A stretch of 64,000 bases of DNA from Pseudoflavonifractor sp050943825. Its GTDB lineage: Bacteria > Bacillota > Clostridia > Oscillospirales > Oscillospiraceae. The stretch covers positions 82,780 through 146,779 of the forward strand of contig NZ_JBMNPX010000006.1 of NCBI RefSeq assembly GCF_050943825.1, in the 5' to 3' direction. The notes beneath the pieces were generated by a model, which saw nothing but the letters and a program-made list of their open reading frames with translations, was not told the origin of the DNA and searched no databases. Made by a program: the position numbers and the translations under genes. Positions 24,318 to 33,342 of the stretch are shown here, piece after piece; position 1 is the stretch's first letter, and the number at the start of each line of letters is the position of its first letter.

Positions 24318-25754
24318 TTGTACGACGTCATTATCATCGGCTGCGGCATCACCGGCGCAGCGGCGGCCTTCCATCTGTCCCGGTACAAGCTGAGCATCTG
24401 CGTGCTGGAGGGGTCCAACGATGTGTCCTGCGGCACCACCAAGGCCAACTCCGCCATTCTCCACGCCGGGTACGACCCGGAGCCGGGCACCCTGATGGCC
24501 AGGCTCAATGTACGGGGCGCGGAGCTGGCGGCTCAGCTGTGCGCGGCGCTGGATGTGCCCTACCGCCGGTGCGGTTCCTTTGTGGCCGCCTTTACCGAGG
24601 AGGACGAACGGACCCTGCAAACCCTGCTCCGCCGGGGTCAGGCCAACGGCGTGGCCGGGCTGGAGATTCTCACCGGCGAAGCGGCCCGCGCCCTGGAGCC
24701 CAACCTGTCCCCCGAGGTGCGGGCCGTGCTCCACGCCCCCACCGCCGCCATCTGCTCCCCCTGGGAGTACTGTCTGGCACTGGCGGAAACGGCAGTGGTC
24801 AACGGCGCCCACCTGAAGCTGGAGCACGCCGTCACCGGCCTGGAGCGGATGGAGCAGGGCTGGCGGGTCCGCACCACTCAGGGGGACGTGGAGGGCCGGT
24901 TCGTCCTCAACGCCGCCGGGCTGGGGGCTCAGGCCGTCCATGAGATGGCCGCGCCCCGTGACTTTCTGCTCCGTCCCTCCCGGGGCCAGTACTACCTGCT
25001 GGACAAGAGCGAGGGGGACCGGGTTGGCAGGGTCATCTTCCAGTGCCCCGGCCCTCTGGGCAAGGGCGTGCTGGTGACCCCCACGGTCCACGGCAACCTG
25101 ATGGCCGGTCCCAACGCCGAGCCGGTGGAGGGGGACGACACCGCCACCACCGCCGCTGGGCTGGACTTTGTCCGCCGTACCGCCGCCCGCTCGGTGCCGT
25201 CGGTGGCCTTCGGGGCGGTGATCCGCACCTTCGCGGGGGTGCGCTCCGCCACCGACCGGGGCGACTTCATCATCCAACAGGCGGCTCCCGGGTTCTTTGA
25301 CCTGGCGGGCATCTGCTCCCCCGGTCTCACCGCCGCCCCCGCCATCGCCGAGTATGCCGCCGGGCTGCTGGCCGATGCCGGTCTGGAGCTAGAGGAAAAG
25401 CCGGACTTTGTCTGTTCCCGGAAGCGCATCCGCTTCAAGGAGCTGCCTCCGGCGGAGAAAGCGGCCCTGGTGGCCGCCCGGCCGGAGTACGGCCGCATCG
25501 TCTGCCGGTGCGAGACCATCACCGAGGGCGAGATTCTGGACTGCTTCCGCCGCCCCATCCCGCCCCGCTCCCTGGACGGGGTAAAGCGCCGGGTGGGGGC
25601 CGGTCTGGGCCGGTGTCAGGGCGGCTTCTGCGGCCCACGAGTGGCCGAGCTGCTGGACCGGGAGCTGGGCCTGGGCGGCAGAAAGCTGCTGCAGGAGAAC
25701 ACCGGCAGCTGGCTGCTGGCCGAAGAGACGAAGGGAGGTCACAGCCATGTATGA
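24318..25754 (+). CDS. glpA: GlpA-like FAD-dependent glycerol-3-phosphate dehydrogenase
   Basis: 478 residues from a TTG start at 24318, chosen because AGGAGGG stands seven bases upstream and the Rossmann strand YDVIIIGCGITGAAAA starts at residue 2. The DAO/FAD domain includes CGTTKANSAILHAGYDP and FAGVRSATDRGDFIIQ. The C terminus carries a BFD-like [2Fe-2S] domain: YGRIVCRCETITEGEIL and GLGRCQGGFCGPR. It oxidises glycerol-3-phosphate (or a related 2-hydroxyacid) together with the next flavoprotein and DUF1667 protein, overlapping the next gene by 8 bases. Confidence 0.85.
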   Translation: MYDVIIIGCGITGAAAAFHLSRYKLSICVLEGSNDVSCGTTKANSAILHAGYDPEPGTLMARLNVRGAELAAQLCAALDVPYRRCGSFVAAFTEEDERTLQTLLRRGQANGVAGLEILTGEAARALEPNLSPEVRAVLHAPTAAICSPWEYCLALAETAVVNGAHLKLEHAVTGLERMEQGWRVRTTQGDVEGRFVLNAAGLGAQAVHEMAAPRDFLLRPSRGQYYLLDKSEGDRVGRVIFQCPGPLGKGVLVTPTVHGNLMAGPNAEPVEGDDTATTAAGLDFVRRTAARSVPSVAFGAVIRTFAGVRSATDRGDFIIQQAAPGFFDLAGICSPGLTAAPAIAEYAAGLLADAGLELEEKPDFVCSRKRIRFKELPPAEKAALVAARPEYGRIVCRCETITEGEILDCFRRPIPPRSLDGVKRRVGAGLGRCQGGFCGPRVAELLDRELGLGGRKLLQENTGSWLLAEETKGGHSHV

Positions 25755-27003
25755 TCTGATTGTCATCGGCGGCGGACCCGCCGGTCTGGCGGCCGCCTGC
25801 GCCGCCTGGGAGAAGGGCTTGCAGTCCATCCTTCTGGTGGAGCGTGACAGGGAACTGGGCGGCATCCTGAACCAGTGCATCCACAGCGGCTTTGGCCTCC
25901 AGTATTTCAAAGAGGAGCTGACTGGCCCGGAGTACGCCGGGCGGTTTATCGAAATGCTCTCGGACACCGGCGTGGAGGTGCGCCTGGAGACAATGGCCCT
26001 GGAGATCGCTCCCGGCCCGGTGGTCCACATGGTGGGCCCCGGTGGCTACGCCGTGGAGGAGGCCAAGTCGGTGGTGCTGGCCATGGGCTGCCGGGAGCGG
26101 ACCCGTGGGGCCATCGCCATCCCGGGCACCCGTCCCGCCGGTGTGCTCACCGCCGGGGCCGCCCAGCGGTACGTGAACATGGAGGGCTGGCTGCCCGGCA
26201 AGCGGGTGGTCATTCTGGGCAGCGGAGACATCGGCCTCATCATGGCCAGGCGTATGACCCTGGAGGGGGCGGAGGTGCTGGCCTGCGTGGAGGTCATGCC
26301 CTACTCGGGCGGCCTGAACCGGAACATCGTCCAGTGTCTGGAGGACTTCAACATCCCCCTCTACCTGTCCCATACGGTGACCGACATCAAGGGCAGGGAC
26401 CGGGTAGAGCAGGTGGTGGTGTCCAAGGTGGATGAGCACCGCCGCCCCATCCCGGGCACCGAGATGGTCTTTGACTGCGACACCCTGCTGCTGTCGGTGG
26501 GGCTCATCCCGGAGAACGAGCTGACCCGGCAGGCGGGCATTGAGATGGACCGCCGCACCGGCGGCGCAGTGGTGGAGGAAAACATGGAGACCTCCATGCC
26601 GGGGGTATTTGCCTGCGGCAACGCCGCCCACGTCCACGACCTGGTGGACTTTGTCACTGCCGAGAGCGCCCGTGCCGGTGAGGCCGCTGCGGAGTATGTG
26701 CTGTCCGGCGGCACGCCAGCCGGGGAAATTCTGACCATTACCCCCGGCGACGGTGTCAACTACACGGTCCCCCAGCGGCTGCGGCCCCACCGGGCGAAAA
26801 ACGGCTGCGGGGTGTTCTTCCGGGTGGGCCGGATTTTTAAGGACAGCCGGATTGTGGTGTCCTCGGATGGGCAGGAGCTGGCCGCCTTCCCCCGGCGGCA
26901 CATGGCCCCCGGCGAGATGGAGCGCATCACCCTCTCCCCTGCCCTGCTGTCCCAGGCCGGGGATCATCTGACCATATCCGTCCAGGAGGTGACCGGAAGA
27001 TGA
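25747..27003 (+). CDS. FAD/NAD-binding oxidoreductase partner (pyridine nucleotide-disulphide family)
   Basis: 418 residues: FAD site YDLIVIGGGPAGLAAACAAWEKG (2-24), GGILNQCIHSGFG, an internal NAD-type Rossmann site KRVVILGSGDIGLIMARRM, and the C-terminal FAD segment GVFACGNAAHVHDLVDFVTAESARAGE. This family occurs in the GlpA/oxidoreductase/DUF1667 trio of Firmicutes and Thermotogae, where it probably passes electrons from the GlpA-like subunit to NAD or another carrier. It overlaps its neighbours on both sides (8 and 4 bases), so the three proteins are likely made in equal amounts. Confidence 0.88.
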   Translation: MYDLIVIGGGPAGLAAACAAWEKGLQSILLVERDRELGGILNQCIHSGFGLQYFKEELTGPEYAGRFIEMLSDTGVEVRLETMALEIAPGPVVHMVGPGGYAVEEAKSVVLAMGCRERTRGAIAIPGTRPAGVLTAGAAQRYVNMEGWLPGKRVVILGSGDIGLIMARRMTLEGAEVLACVEVMPYSGGLNRNIVQCLEDFNIPLYLSHTVTDIKGRDRVEQVVVSKVDEHRRPIPGTEMVFDCDTLLLSVGLIPENELTRQAGIEMDRRTGGAVVEENMETSMPGVFACGNAAHVHDLVDFVTAESARAGEAAAEYVLSGGTPAGEILTITPGDGVNYTVPQRLRPHRAKNGCGVFFRVGRIFKDSRIVVSSDGQELAAFPRRHMAPGEMERITLSPALLSQAGDHLTISVQEVTGR

Positions 27004-27344
27004 AGAATTTAATCTGTATCGTGTGCCCCAGAGGCTGCCGCCTGAAGGTGGATGAGGAGCATGATTACGCCGTCACAGGAAACGGCTGTCCAAGAGGGGC
27101 GGAGTATGGTAGAATAGAGCTGACCAACCCCACCCGGGTGGTCACCTCCACGGTGCGCTGCGCGGGCGGCGTCCACCCCCGCTGTCCCGTCAAGACCGAC
27201 CGGCCCATCCCCAAGGCGCTGGTGCGGGCGGCCGCGGCGGCGCTGGACGGCGTGACCCTGACCGCACCGGCGGAGCTGGGCCAGGTGGTGCTCTCCGACG
27301 TGTGCGGCACCGGAGCCAGCTTTATCACCACCCGGGCCATCTGA
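27000..27344 (+). CDS. DUF1667 protein
   Basis: 114 residues with CIVCPRGCRLKVDEEHDYAVTGNGCPRGAEYG near the N terminus and CAGGVHPRCPVKTDRPIPKAL in the middle; the cysteines look like Fe-S or zinc ligands. DUF1667 is consistently found after the two flavoproteins of anaerobic glycerol-3-phosphate oxidation, suggesting a small third subunit. It overlaps the upstream gene by four bases (ATGA). Confidence 0.9.
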   Translation: MKNLICIVCPRGCRLKVDEEHDYAVTGNGCPRGAEYGRIELTNPTRVVTSTVRCAGGVHPRCPVKTDRPIPKALVRAAAAALDGVTLTAPAELGQVVLSDVCGTGASFITTRAI

Positions 27345-27374
27345 CAGACCACCAACTTGACAGGAGGCATCGCC

Positions 27375-28865
27375 ATGGGCAAGTATATTCTGGCGCTGGA
27401 CCAGGGTACCACCAGCTCCCGCGCCATCCTCTTTGACAGCGAGCAGAACATTGTGGGCATCTCTCAGAAGGAATTCACCCAGATCTACCCCCGGGAGGGC
27501 TGGGTGGAGCATGACGCCATGGAGATCTGGTCCTCCCAGTATGCGGTGATGATGGAGGTCATCGCCCAGACCGGAGTGTCCCCAGCGGACGTGGCGGCCA
27601 TCGGCATCACCAACCAGCGGGAGACCACCATTCTGTGGGACAAGACCACCGGACGGCCCATCCACAATGCCATCGTGTGGCAGTGCCGCCGGACGGCAGA
27701 GATTGTGGACCAGCTCATCGCTGACGGTCTGGGGGACCACATCCGGTCCGTCACCGGCCTCATCCCCGACGCCTACTTCTCGGGCACCAAAATCAAGTGG
27801 ATTCTGGACCATGTGGAGGGGGCCAGAGAGAAGGCCAAGCGGGGCGAGATTCTCTTCGGCACGGTGGACAGCTGGCTGCTGTGGAAGCTGACCGGCGGGG
27901 CGGTCCACGCCACCGACGTGACCAACGCCTCCCGCACCATGCTCTTTGACATCCGCCGTCTGGACTGGGACGACACCCTGCTCCAGGCCCTGGACATTCC
28001 CCGGGCCATGCTGCCCCAGGTCCGCTCCTCCAGCGAGGTCTACGGCTACGCCGACATTCAGGGCATCCGGGTGCCCATCGCGGGCATGGCGGGCGACCAG
28101 CAGGCCGCCCTCTTCGGCCAGACCTGCTTCAACCCCGGCGACGCCAAGAACACCTACGGCACCGGCTGCTTCCTGCTGATGAACACCGGCTCCACCCCCT
28201 GCGAGAGCAAGAACGGCCTGCTCACCACCATTGCCATCGGTCTGGACGGGGGCGTGCAGTACGCCCTGGAGGGCTCGGTATTTGTGGGCGGCGCGGTGAT
28301 CCAGTGGCTGCGGGACGAGATGCGCTTCTTCACCGAGAGCCGGGACGCGGAGTATTACGCCCAGAAGGTGCCCGACAACGGCGGCGTGTATCTGGTGCCC
28401 GCCTTCACCGGCCTGGGCGCCCCCTACTGGGACATGTACGCCCGTGGCGCCATCGTGGGCCTGACCCGGGGCACCCGGCGGGAGCACATCATCCGGGCGG
28501 CCCAGGAGTCCATCGCCTACCAGGTGGCCGACCTGGTGAGGGCCATGGAGGCAGACACCGGCGTGCCCCTGACCCAGCTGAAGGCGGACGGCGGCGCCAG
28601 CCGGGACCGGTTCCTCATGCAGTTCCAGGCGGACATTCTGGACCGGCAGGTCCGCAGGCCCATGATCCGGGAGACCACCGCTCTGGGCGCGGCCTATCTG
28701 GCCGGTCTGGCCACCGGGGTGTGGAAGGACCGGGAGGAGATCACCCACCTCTGGGCCTGCGACACCACCTACACCCCCGACATGGACCCTGGCCGCCGCG
28801 CCGCCCTCATGGACGGCTGGCACCGGGCCGTGGGCCGCAGCCGTGGCTGGGCCAATGGCGGATAA
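27375..28865 (+). CDS. glpK: Glycerol kinase
   Basis: 496 residues, full length for GlpK. FGGY family: ALDQGTTSSRAILFD (phosphate loop), NQRETTILWDKTTGRPIHNAIVWQCRRT (glycerol site), GMAGDQQAALFGQTCFNPGDAKNTYGTGCFLLMNTG (ATP/catalytic Asp in GDQQ) and KADGGASRDRFLMQFQADIL. It makes glycerol-3-phosphate, both the substrate of the preceding flavoproteins and the probable ligand of GlpP. The ATG at 27375 has AGGAGG. No glycerol facilitator gene is next to it. Confidence 0.97.
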   Translation: MGKYILALDQGTTSSRAILFDSEQNIVGISQKEFTQIYPREGWVEHDAMEIWSSQYAVMMEVIAQTGVSPADVAAIGITNQRETTILWDKTTGRPIHNAIVWQCRRTAEIVDQLIADGLGDHIRSVTGLIPDAYFSGTKIKWILDHVEGAREKAKRGEILFGTVDSWLLWKLTGGAVHATDVTNASRTMLFDIRRLDWDDTLLQALDIPRAMLPQVRSSSEVYGYADIQGIRVPIAGMAGDQQAALFGQTCFNPGDAKNTYGTGCFLLMNTGSTPCESKNGLLTTIAIGLDGGVQYALEGSVFVGGAVIQWLRDEMRFFTESRDAEYYAQKVPDNGGVYLVPAFTGLGAPYWDMYARGAIVGLTRGTRREHIIRAAQESIAYQVADLVRAMEADTGVPLTQLKADGGASRDRFLMQFQADILDRQVRRPMIRETTALGAAYLAGLATGVWKDREEITHLWACDTTYTPDMDPGRRAALMDGWHRAVGRSRGWANGG

Positions 28866-28875
28866 GGATTTCTCA

Positions 28876-28916
28876 GCGTAGGACAGGGGCGCTCCCCCTG
28901 TCCTACGCCATTTTTC
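28876..28916 (+). terminator. Terminator of the glycerol operon
   Basis: GCGTAGGACAGGGG / CCCCTGTCCTACGC hairpin followed by CATTTTT. Confidence 0.92.
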
Positions 28917-28979
28917 CCTTGTTCTCCCCTGCCTTTTGGTGTAATATGGAAAAGACAAGCAACAGGAGGCGGATGGCCG

Positions 28980-29417
28980 ATGCGCGAAATTGATACATAT
29001 TCCTACCGCTGCGGCGTGATGGACTGCTTTTGCGAGATGGTGCGGGCCGGGGTGAAGAATCTGGCCCTGAGCCACCCGGTGGACAGCCGGGCAGAGTGGG
29101 AGGAGCTGGGTCCCTTTGCCGCCAAAATCGCGGGGCAGTACGGGGTGAAGTGCTACCCGGAGGAGGCGCCCCTGGTCACCGACCTCTTTCCCGTTTCGTC
29201 CGCCCGTGGGAAGTACCTCTACCTCTTCTACCGGGCGGACCATGTGCTGGGGGAGTACCTGCGGCTCAAGGAGCGGAAGGCGTCCATGGTGGCCGAGCGG
29301 GCCTACTTCGGCGGCAACCGGACCCAGATCGCCCGGGAGTACGGCCGTCTGCTCTCCTACTCCCCTGAGACCGTCCGGGCCCTGCTGGCGGCCAATCAGG
29401 ACCGGGAACGGGTGTGA
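28980..29417 (+). CDS. Conserved hypothetical protein (145 aa)
   Basis: Good ribosome site (AGGAGG) and host-like codon use support a real gene; an ATG six bases earlier is out of frame and stops at once. No domain is recognised with confidence. The sequence starts REIDTYSYRCGVMDCFCEMVRAGVKNLALSHP, has a Pro/Leu-rich middle, and ends with a helix pair (NRTQIAREYGRLLSYSPETVRALLAAN). No signal peptide or membrane span. It is alone between the glycerol operon and the cold-shock gene. Confidence 0.65.
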   Translation: MREIDTYSYRCGVMDCFCEMVRAGVKNLALSHPVDSRAEWEELGPFAAKIAGQYGVKCYPEEAPLVTDLFPVSSARGKYLYLFYRADHVLGEYLRLKERKASMVAERAYFGGNRTQIAREYGRLLSYSPETVRALLAANQDRERV

Positions 29418-29451
29418 CGTCCCACCCGCCGGGCAGGGGTATTTATTTCTG

Positions 29452-29480
29452 TTGACAACCGTTCCTGCGGATGTTATCAT
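29452..29480 (+). promoter_or_regulatory. Promoter of the cold-shock gene
   Basis: TTGACA (29452-29457), 17 bp, TATCAT (29475-29480). The mRNA leader would be about 125 bases, long as is usual for cold-shock mRNAs. Confidence 0.85.
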
Positions 29481-29612
29481 AGGTAATGATCTTCTCTATG
29501 CACGACCTGAACTCACATTTTTGTAAGTCATCGTCTGCTCACTGGATGATGATAAGCGAAAATGTGGGTTTTCTTTTGCGCAGAGATCAAATTTTTTGCA
29601 GGAGGTACCAGC

Positions 29613-29825
29613 ATGTATCAGGGTACTGTAAAGTGGTTCAATGAGACCAAGGGCTTCGGCTTCATCTCCAACGACGACGGCAGCGGCGACGTGTTCGTCC
29701 ACTTCTCCGCCATCCTGGTGGACGGCTTCAAGACCCTCGCCGAGGGCCAGAAGGTGTCCTACGACACCGAGCCCGATCCCAAGGACGCCGGCAAGCTCCG
29801 CGCTGTCAACGTCCGTCCTCTCTAA
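29613..29825 (+). CDS. Cold-shock protein (CspA family)
   Basis: 70-residue OB-fold RNA chaperone with RNP1 KGFGFI (13-18) and RNP2 VFVHF, plus the conserved GTVKWFN start and EGQKVSYDTEPDPKDAGKLRAVNVRPL end. It binds single-stranded RNA/DNA and melts structure. The ATG at 29613 has GGAGG seven bases upstream; open frame further upstream is leader. Long 5' leader and strong promoter suggest high expression. Confidence 0.97.
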   Translation: MYQGTVKWFNETKGFGFISNDDGSGDVFVHFSAILVDGFKTLAEGQKVSYDTEPDPKDAGKLRAVNVRPL

Positions 29826-29840
29826 GGATATAAAGGATGT

Positions 29841-29874
29841 AACCCGCCGCGCACTGCGCGGCGGGTTCTCTTTT
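29841..29874 (+). terminator. Terminator of the cold-shock gene
   Basis: AACCCGCCGCGC / GCGCGGCGGGTT hairpin, then CTCTTTT. Confidence 0.92.
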
Positions 29875-29973
29875 GCCCGTCACCCCCGGGGCCGGGCGGA
29901 CATATGCTGTACCGTGGGGCGGAGGCGGCGCCGCCGTCCCCGCTCCGCCAAAACTGCTTTGGGGGATACTCAT

Positions 29974-30225
29974 ATGTGCAATTGTTCCAACCGCCGCCGC
30001 TGCTGTTGCTGCGGCTGTTCCTGTGGCTGCGGCTGCTCCTGCGGGAGCGGCGGAGCCGTCACTCTTCCCTCCTTCCCCGACCGTCCCGCGTGGGACTCCG
30101 CCCCCTCCGGGGACAGCTTCCCCGTCTACGTGGCCATGCCGGCCTATATGGCCCGGGGCTCCGCCAATATGCAGGTCTCCGTGGAGATGGACTCCGGTTC
30201 CTCCTGCTCCTGCAGCCGGGGCTGA
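29974..30225 (+). CDS. Cysteine-rich small protein
   Basis: 83 residues opening with a dense cluster, MCNCSNRRRCCCCGCSCGCGCSCG, followed by a Pro/Ser-rich, moderately hydrophobic tail (PVYVAMPAYMARGSANMQVSVEMD) and ending SGSSCSCSRG. Eleven of the first 24 residues are Cys. No signal peptide. The composition suggests metal binding or a cross-linked spore-coat-like protein, but no family is recognised. The ribosome site is weak (GGGGGA, 7 bases upstream), and the gene ends before a strong bidirectional terminator. Alternative: a non-coding GC-rich stretch, but host-like codon use and the clean stop favour a gene. Confidence 0.55.
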   Translation: MCNCSNRRRCCCCGCSCGCGCSCGSGGAVTLPSFPDRPAWDSAPSGDSFPVYVAMPAYMARGSANMQVSVEMDSGSSCSCSRG

Positions 30226-30290
30226 ACGCCCCCGCCGCCTTCCGGCGGCGTACTTATCCCCGCTCATATGAACTTCCCCTGTAAGCAGAC

Positions 30291-30324
30291 ACCGGGCGGG
30301 CACCCAAAAGGGTGCCCGCCCGGT
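30291..30324. terminator. Bidirectional terminator
   Basis: 15-bp perfect hairpin ACCGGGCGGGCACCC / GGGTGCCCGCCCGGT with an AAAA loop, placed between convergent genes. Confidence 0.85.
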
Positions 30325-30350
30325 GCGGTTTTGTATGGATATTCCGGTCC

Positions 30351-31580
30351 TTATTCCGTAATGCCCAGCTGTGCGGCCCGCTTGGCCAGAGCCGCGCACA
30401 GGCGGTCGATACCGTCCAGGCTCTTCTGCCGGTCGGCAAACACGCCGTAGATGATGCGCAGGTGGCCGTCGCCCTGGTCGCCGTAGAACTTGCCGTCGTT
30501 GACCAGCGTCTTGGCCTCCTCGGCCAGATAGGCGGTGATCTCGCTGGAGTCGCCCAGGCGGCTGACGTTGACCCAGCCATAGAAGCCGGACTCCATCAGC
30601 GCCATGGACACGCCGGGCACCGCGTTGAACTTCTCATAGGCGTAGCGGCGGCGGAAGTCCTGCTCGGCCACGTACTCCTTGATAAAGGAGGTGTCCTCGT
30701 AGGCGGGGATCATGGCCATCTGGACCATGGTGTTGGCCGCGCCCTGGATATTCACCGCAGTGGCGTACATGGCGTCCATGATCACGTCGTTGGCGAAGAT
30801 GTAGCCCACCCGGTATCCGCTCAGAGCCATGCCCTTGGAGCAGGAGCAGACGGTGACGGTGCGCTCCCACATGCCGGGGAGAGAGGCCATGGTGACCATC
30901 TCGTGGCCGGGGAACACGGTGTCCTCAAAGGCCTGGTCGCACACGCAGATGAGGTCGTGCTTGATGATGAACTCGGAGAGCTCGGTCAGCTCCTCCCGGG
31001 TGAACACACGGCCGGTGGGGTTGTTGGGGGAGGAGAGCAGCACCATCTTGGTCTTGGGGGTTACCCGCTTCTCATACTCCTCCACCCGCAGGCGGTAGTT
31101 GTCCTCCTCGTAGGTGGGCACCTTGACCACCACGCCGTTGAGCAGCTGGGGATCCAGGAAGTTGCTGGGGTAGCTGGGGTCGTGGACCAGCACCTCGTCG
31201 CCGGGCTCAATGAAGGGGGTCATGGCGAAGTAGAGGCCCACGTCGGAGCCGGGGTTGATGATGATGTTGCGCTGGGGGTCCACCTTGATGTGGTTGTCCC
31301 GCTCGATCTTCTTGGCAATGACCTCTTTCAGGTCGGCGTTGCCGATGGGCGGGGTGTAGTGGCAGGCGATGCCCTGCTGGATGACCTCCACGCTGCGCTC
31401 CAGCACCTTCTGGGGGATGACCCGGTCGGGATAGAAGGGGTCGGCCCAGCACATCAGAGTGCCGCCCTCAGCCTGGAGCTTGGACACCGCGTCGCCCACG
31501 TCGGCCTTGCCCGCCTTTTCGGAGAACAGGCCGCCGTCCAGCGTGCGGAAGAGCGGGCGCATCTTGTCTTTAATGCTCAT
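30351..31580 (-). CDS. PLP-dependent aminotransferase (fold type I)
   Basis: 409 residues, class I/II. SSPNNPTGRVF (184-193), the PLP phosphate/ring contacts DQAFED (215-220), and the Schiff-base Lys249 in SCSKGMALSGYRVGY are present. It is the last gene of a four-gene minus-strand operon, starting 3 bases after the permease gene, so it probably transaminates an amino acid released or imported by its partners. The substrate is not predictable. Confidence 0.92.
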   Translation of the reverse strand: MSIKDKMRPLFRTLDGGLFSEKAGKADVGDAVSKLQAEGGTLMCWADPFYPDRVIPQKVLERSVEVIQQGIACHYTPPIGNADLKEVIAKKIERDNHIKVDPQRNIIINPGSDVGLYFAMTPFIEPGDEVLVHDPSYPSNFLDPQLLNGVVVKVPTYEEDNYRLRVEEYEKRVTPKTKMVLLSSPNNPTGRVFTREELTELSEFIIKHDLICVCDQAFEDTVFPGHEMVTMASLPGMWERTVTVCSCSKGMALSGYRVGYIFANDVIMDAMYATAVNIQGAANTMVQMAMIPAYEDTSFIKEYVAEQDFRRRYAYEKFNAVPGVSMALMESGFYGWVNVSRLGDSSEITAYLAEEAKTLVNDGKFYGDQGDGHLRIIYGVFADRQKSLDGIDRLCAALAKRAAQLGITE

Positions 31581-31583
31581 AAA

Positions 31584-32879
31584 TCAGATCACTCCCAGGT
31601 GAGCCATGATGATGTTGGCAATGGTGGCCAGGGTGGTGGTGACAACGGTCACCACGAACAGGTGCTTGTAGCCCTCCTTGTGGGTCACGCCGCAGTAGGA
31701 CAGGGTGAGCACGATGGCGCTGTTGTGGGGCAGAGAGTCAAAGGTAATCTGAGAGATATTGGCGATACGGGTCAGAGCCTCGGGGTTGCCGCCCATGGCC
31801 ACCAGCTTGTCGGTGAAGTTGTCCAGCACGAAGGCCAGGCCGCCGGTGGCGCTGCCGGTGAAGCCGGCGATGACGGCGATGCAGACGAACAGCATGATGT
31901 AGGGGCTGCCGAAGGAGGCCTTCTCCAGCAGGCTGAGCAGCAGGTTGTAGCCGGGAACGGAGCCCACCACGGAGGCCAGGCCGCAGATGGCAGCGGTCTG
32001 GATGACGGACTGGGAGTTCTTGGCGCCCTCAGCCAGGGTGTTGACGATCTTGTGGAAGCCCTCGTAGCGCTTCCAGAACATGATGGCCAGCACCACGCAG
32101 CCGGTGAACAGGGCAGCCCAGGCGGGCCAGTGGATCACGTTCAGCAGCACCACCACGATGCCCATGGGGATGAGCAGCAGGAAGGGATTGGGCAGACCCT
32201 CGGTGTTCAGGTCCACGTCGTCCTTGTCGCCCTCGCGGGGGATGAAGCCCTCACCCCGGGCGATGTACTTCTTGCCGGCGTGGTGGAGGTACCACAGGTT
32301 GCCGCCGCCCACGATGATGAAGCCCACAATGGCCATCCAGAAGCCGGCCATGGGGGTGGTGCCGAAGGCGTTGGCGGGGAGGACGATGTTGTTGATGGGC
32401 ATGCCGGGCAGGGCCTGCATGGCCACAGCGCCGCCCAGCACGCAGGCGGGGATCAGGCTGCGGGAGATGCCGGCGGCCTTGAAGAAGGCGGCGGCCAGGG
32501 GGTACATGGTGAAGATGATGACGAACACGTCAATGCCGCCCACGGACATGGCCAGGGTGGCCAGGTAGACGGCGGCCACCGCGCTGGACGGGCCCAGCTT
32601 GCGGAACACGCCGCTGGCAACGGCCATGGGCAGGCCGGACATCTCCAGCATCTTGCCGAACATCTGGCCGCCCAGGAAGATGGGGAACAGGGCCAGAACC
32701 ATGTTGGCCACGCCGCCCATGTACACGTTGGCATAGTTGTCAAATACGCCCACGCCGCCGGTGGCTGCCACCAGAAGGGCCGCCACGGTGGACAGCAGGA
32801 TCAGAGAATAGCCGCGGATGGAGCCCAGAATGATCAGGACCAGAGCCGCCACAATACCAATAAAGCTAATAATTTCCAC
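31584..32879 (-). CDS. GntP-type permease
   Basis: 431-residue membrane protein with about 11-12 spans. Start is GTG at 32879 with AAAGGCGGG. Family features include SLILLSTVAALLVAATGG, a duplicated pattern with ALPGMPINNIVLPANAFGTTPMAGF, and SATGGLAFVLDNFTDKL with a SLPHNSAIVLTLSYCGVTHKEGY hairpin that resembles the GntP/CitM ion-transporter superfamily. It likely imports an organic acid or amino-acid derivative for the adjacent amidohydrolase, RidA and aminotransferase. Confidence 0.85.
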   Translation of the reverse strand: MEIISFIGIVAALVLIILGSIRGYSLILLSTVAALLVAATGGVGVFDNYANVYMGGVANMVLALFPIFLGGQMFGKMLEMSGLPMAVASGVFRKLGPSSAVAAVYLATLAMSVGGIDVFVIIFTMYPLAAAFFKAAGISRSLIPACVLGGAVAMQALPGMPINNIVLPANAFGTTPMAGFWMAIVGFIIVGGGNLWYLHHAGKKYIARGEGFIPREGDKDDVDLNTEGLPNPFLLLIPMGIVVVLLNVIHWPAWAALFTGCVVLAIMFWKRYEGFHKIVNTLAEGAKNSQSVIQTAAICGLASVVGSVPGYNLLLSLLEKASFGSPYIMLFVCIAVIAGFTGSATGGLAFVLDNFTDKLVAMGGNPEALTRIANISQITFDSLPHNSAIVLTLSYCGVTHKEGYKHLFVVTVVTTTLATIANIIMAHLGVI

Positions 32880-32927
32880 GAAATTCCCGCCTTTCAGATT
32901 TTTAATGGGGTGGGATGGGGTGCCATA

Positions 32928-33308
32928 TTACAGTGCCGCGATTGCCTCAATTTCCACCAGCGCCCCCTTGGGCAGCTTGGCCACCTCCACGGCGCTGCGG
33001 GCGGGCTGAACCTCCCCGCAGAAGAACTGGGCATAGACCTCGTTCATGGCGGCAAAGTCGTCCATGTGCTGGATGAACACGGTGGTCTTGACCACCTTGT
33101 CCAGCGAGGTGCCGGCGGCCGCCAGAATCTGGGACACATTGGTCAGGGACTGTCTGGTCTGATCTGCCACGTTGTCCGCGTCAATGCTGCCGGTGGCCGG
33201 GTCAATGGGCAGCTGGCCGGAGACGAACAGGTAATCTCCCATAACCACCCCCTGGGAATAGGGGCCGATGGCGGCAGGAGCCTTATCGGTGCTGATACGC
33301 TTTGTCAT
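32928..33308 (-). CDS. RidA family enamine/imine deaminase
   Basis: 126 residues with the YjgF/RidA core: AIGPYSQGVVMGDYLFVSGQLPIDPATG, TRQSLTNVSQILAAAG and the end PARSAVEVAKLPKGALVEIEAIA, including the catalytic-type Arg104 and Glu121. RidA hydrolyses reactive enamine/imine intermediates made by PLP enzymes. Its place between the amidohydrolase and the permease/aminotransferase suggests the pathway produces such intermediates. Confidence 0.95.
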   Translation of the reverse strand: MTKRISTDKAPAAIGPYSQGVVMGDYLFVSGQLPIDPATGSIDADNVADQTRQSLTNVSQILAAAGTSLDKVVKTTVFIQHMDDFAAMNEVYAQFFCGEVQPARSAVEVAKLPKGALVEIEAIAAL

Positions 33309-33342
33309 GTTTTCTCTCCTCTTTTTCCAGTACTTCTGGGGA

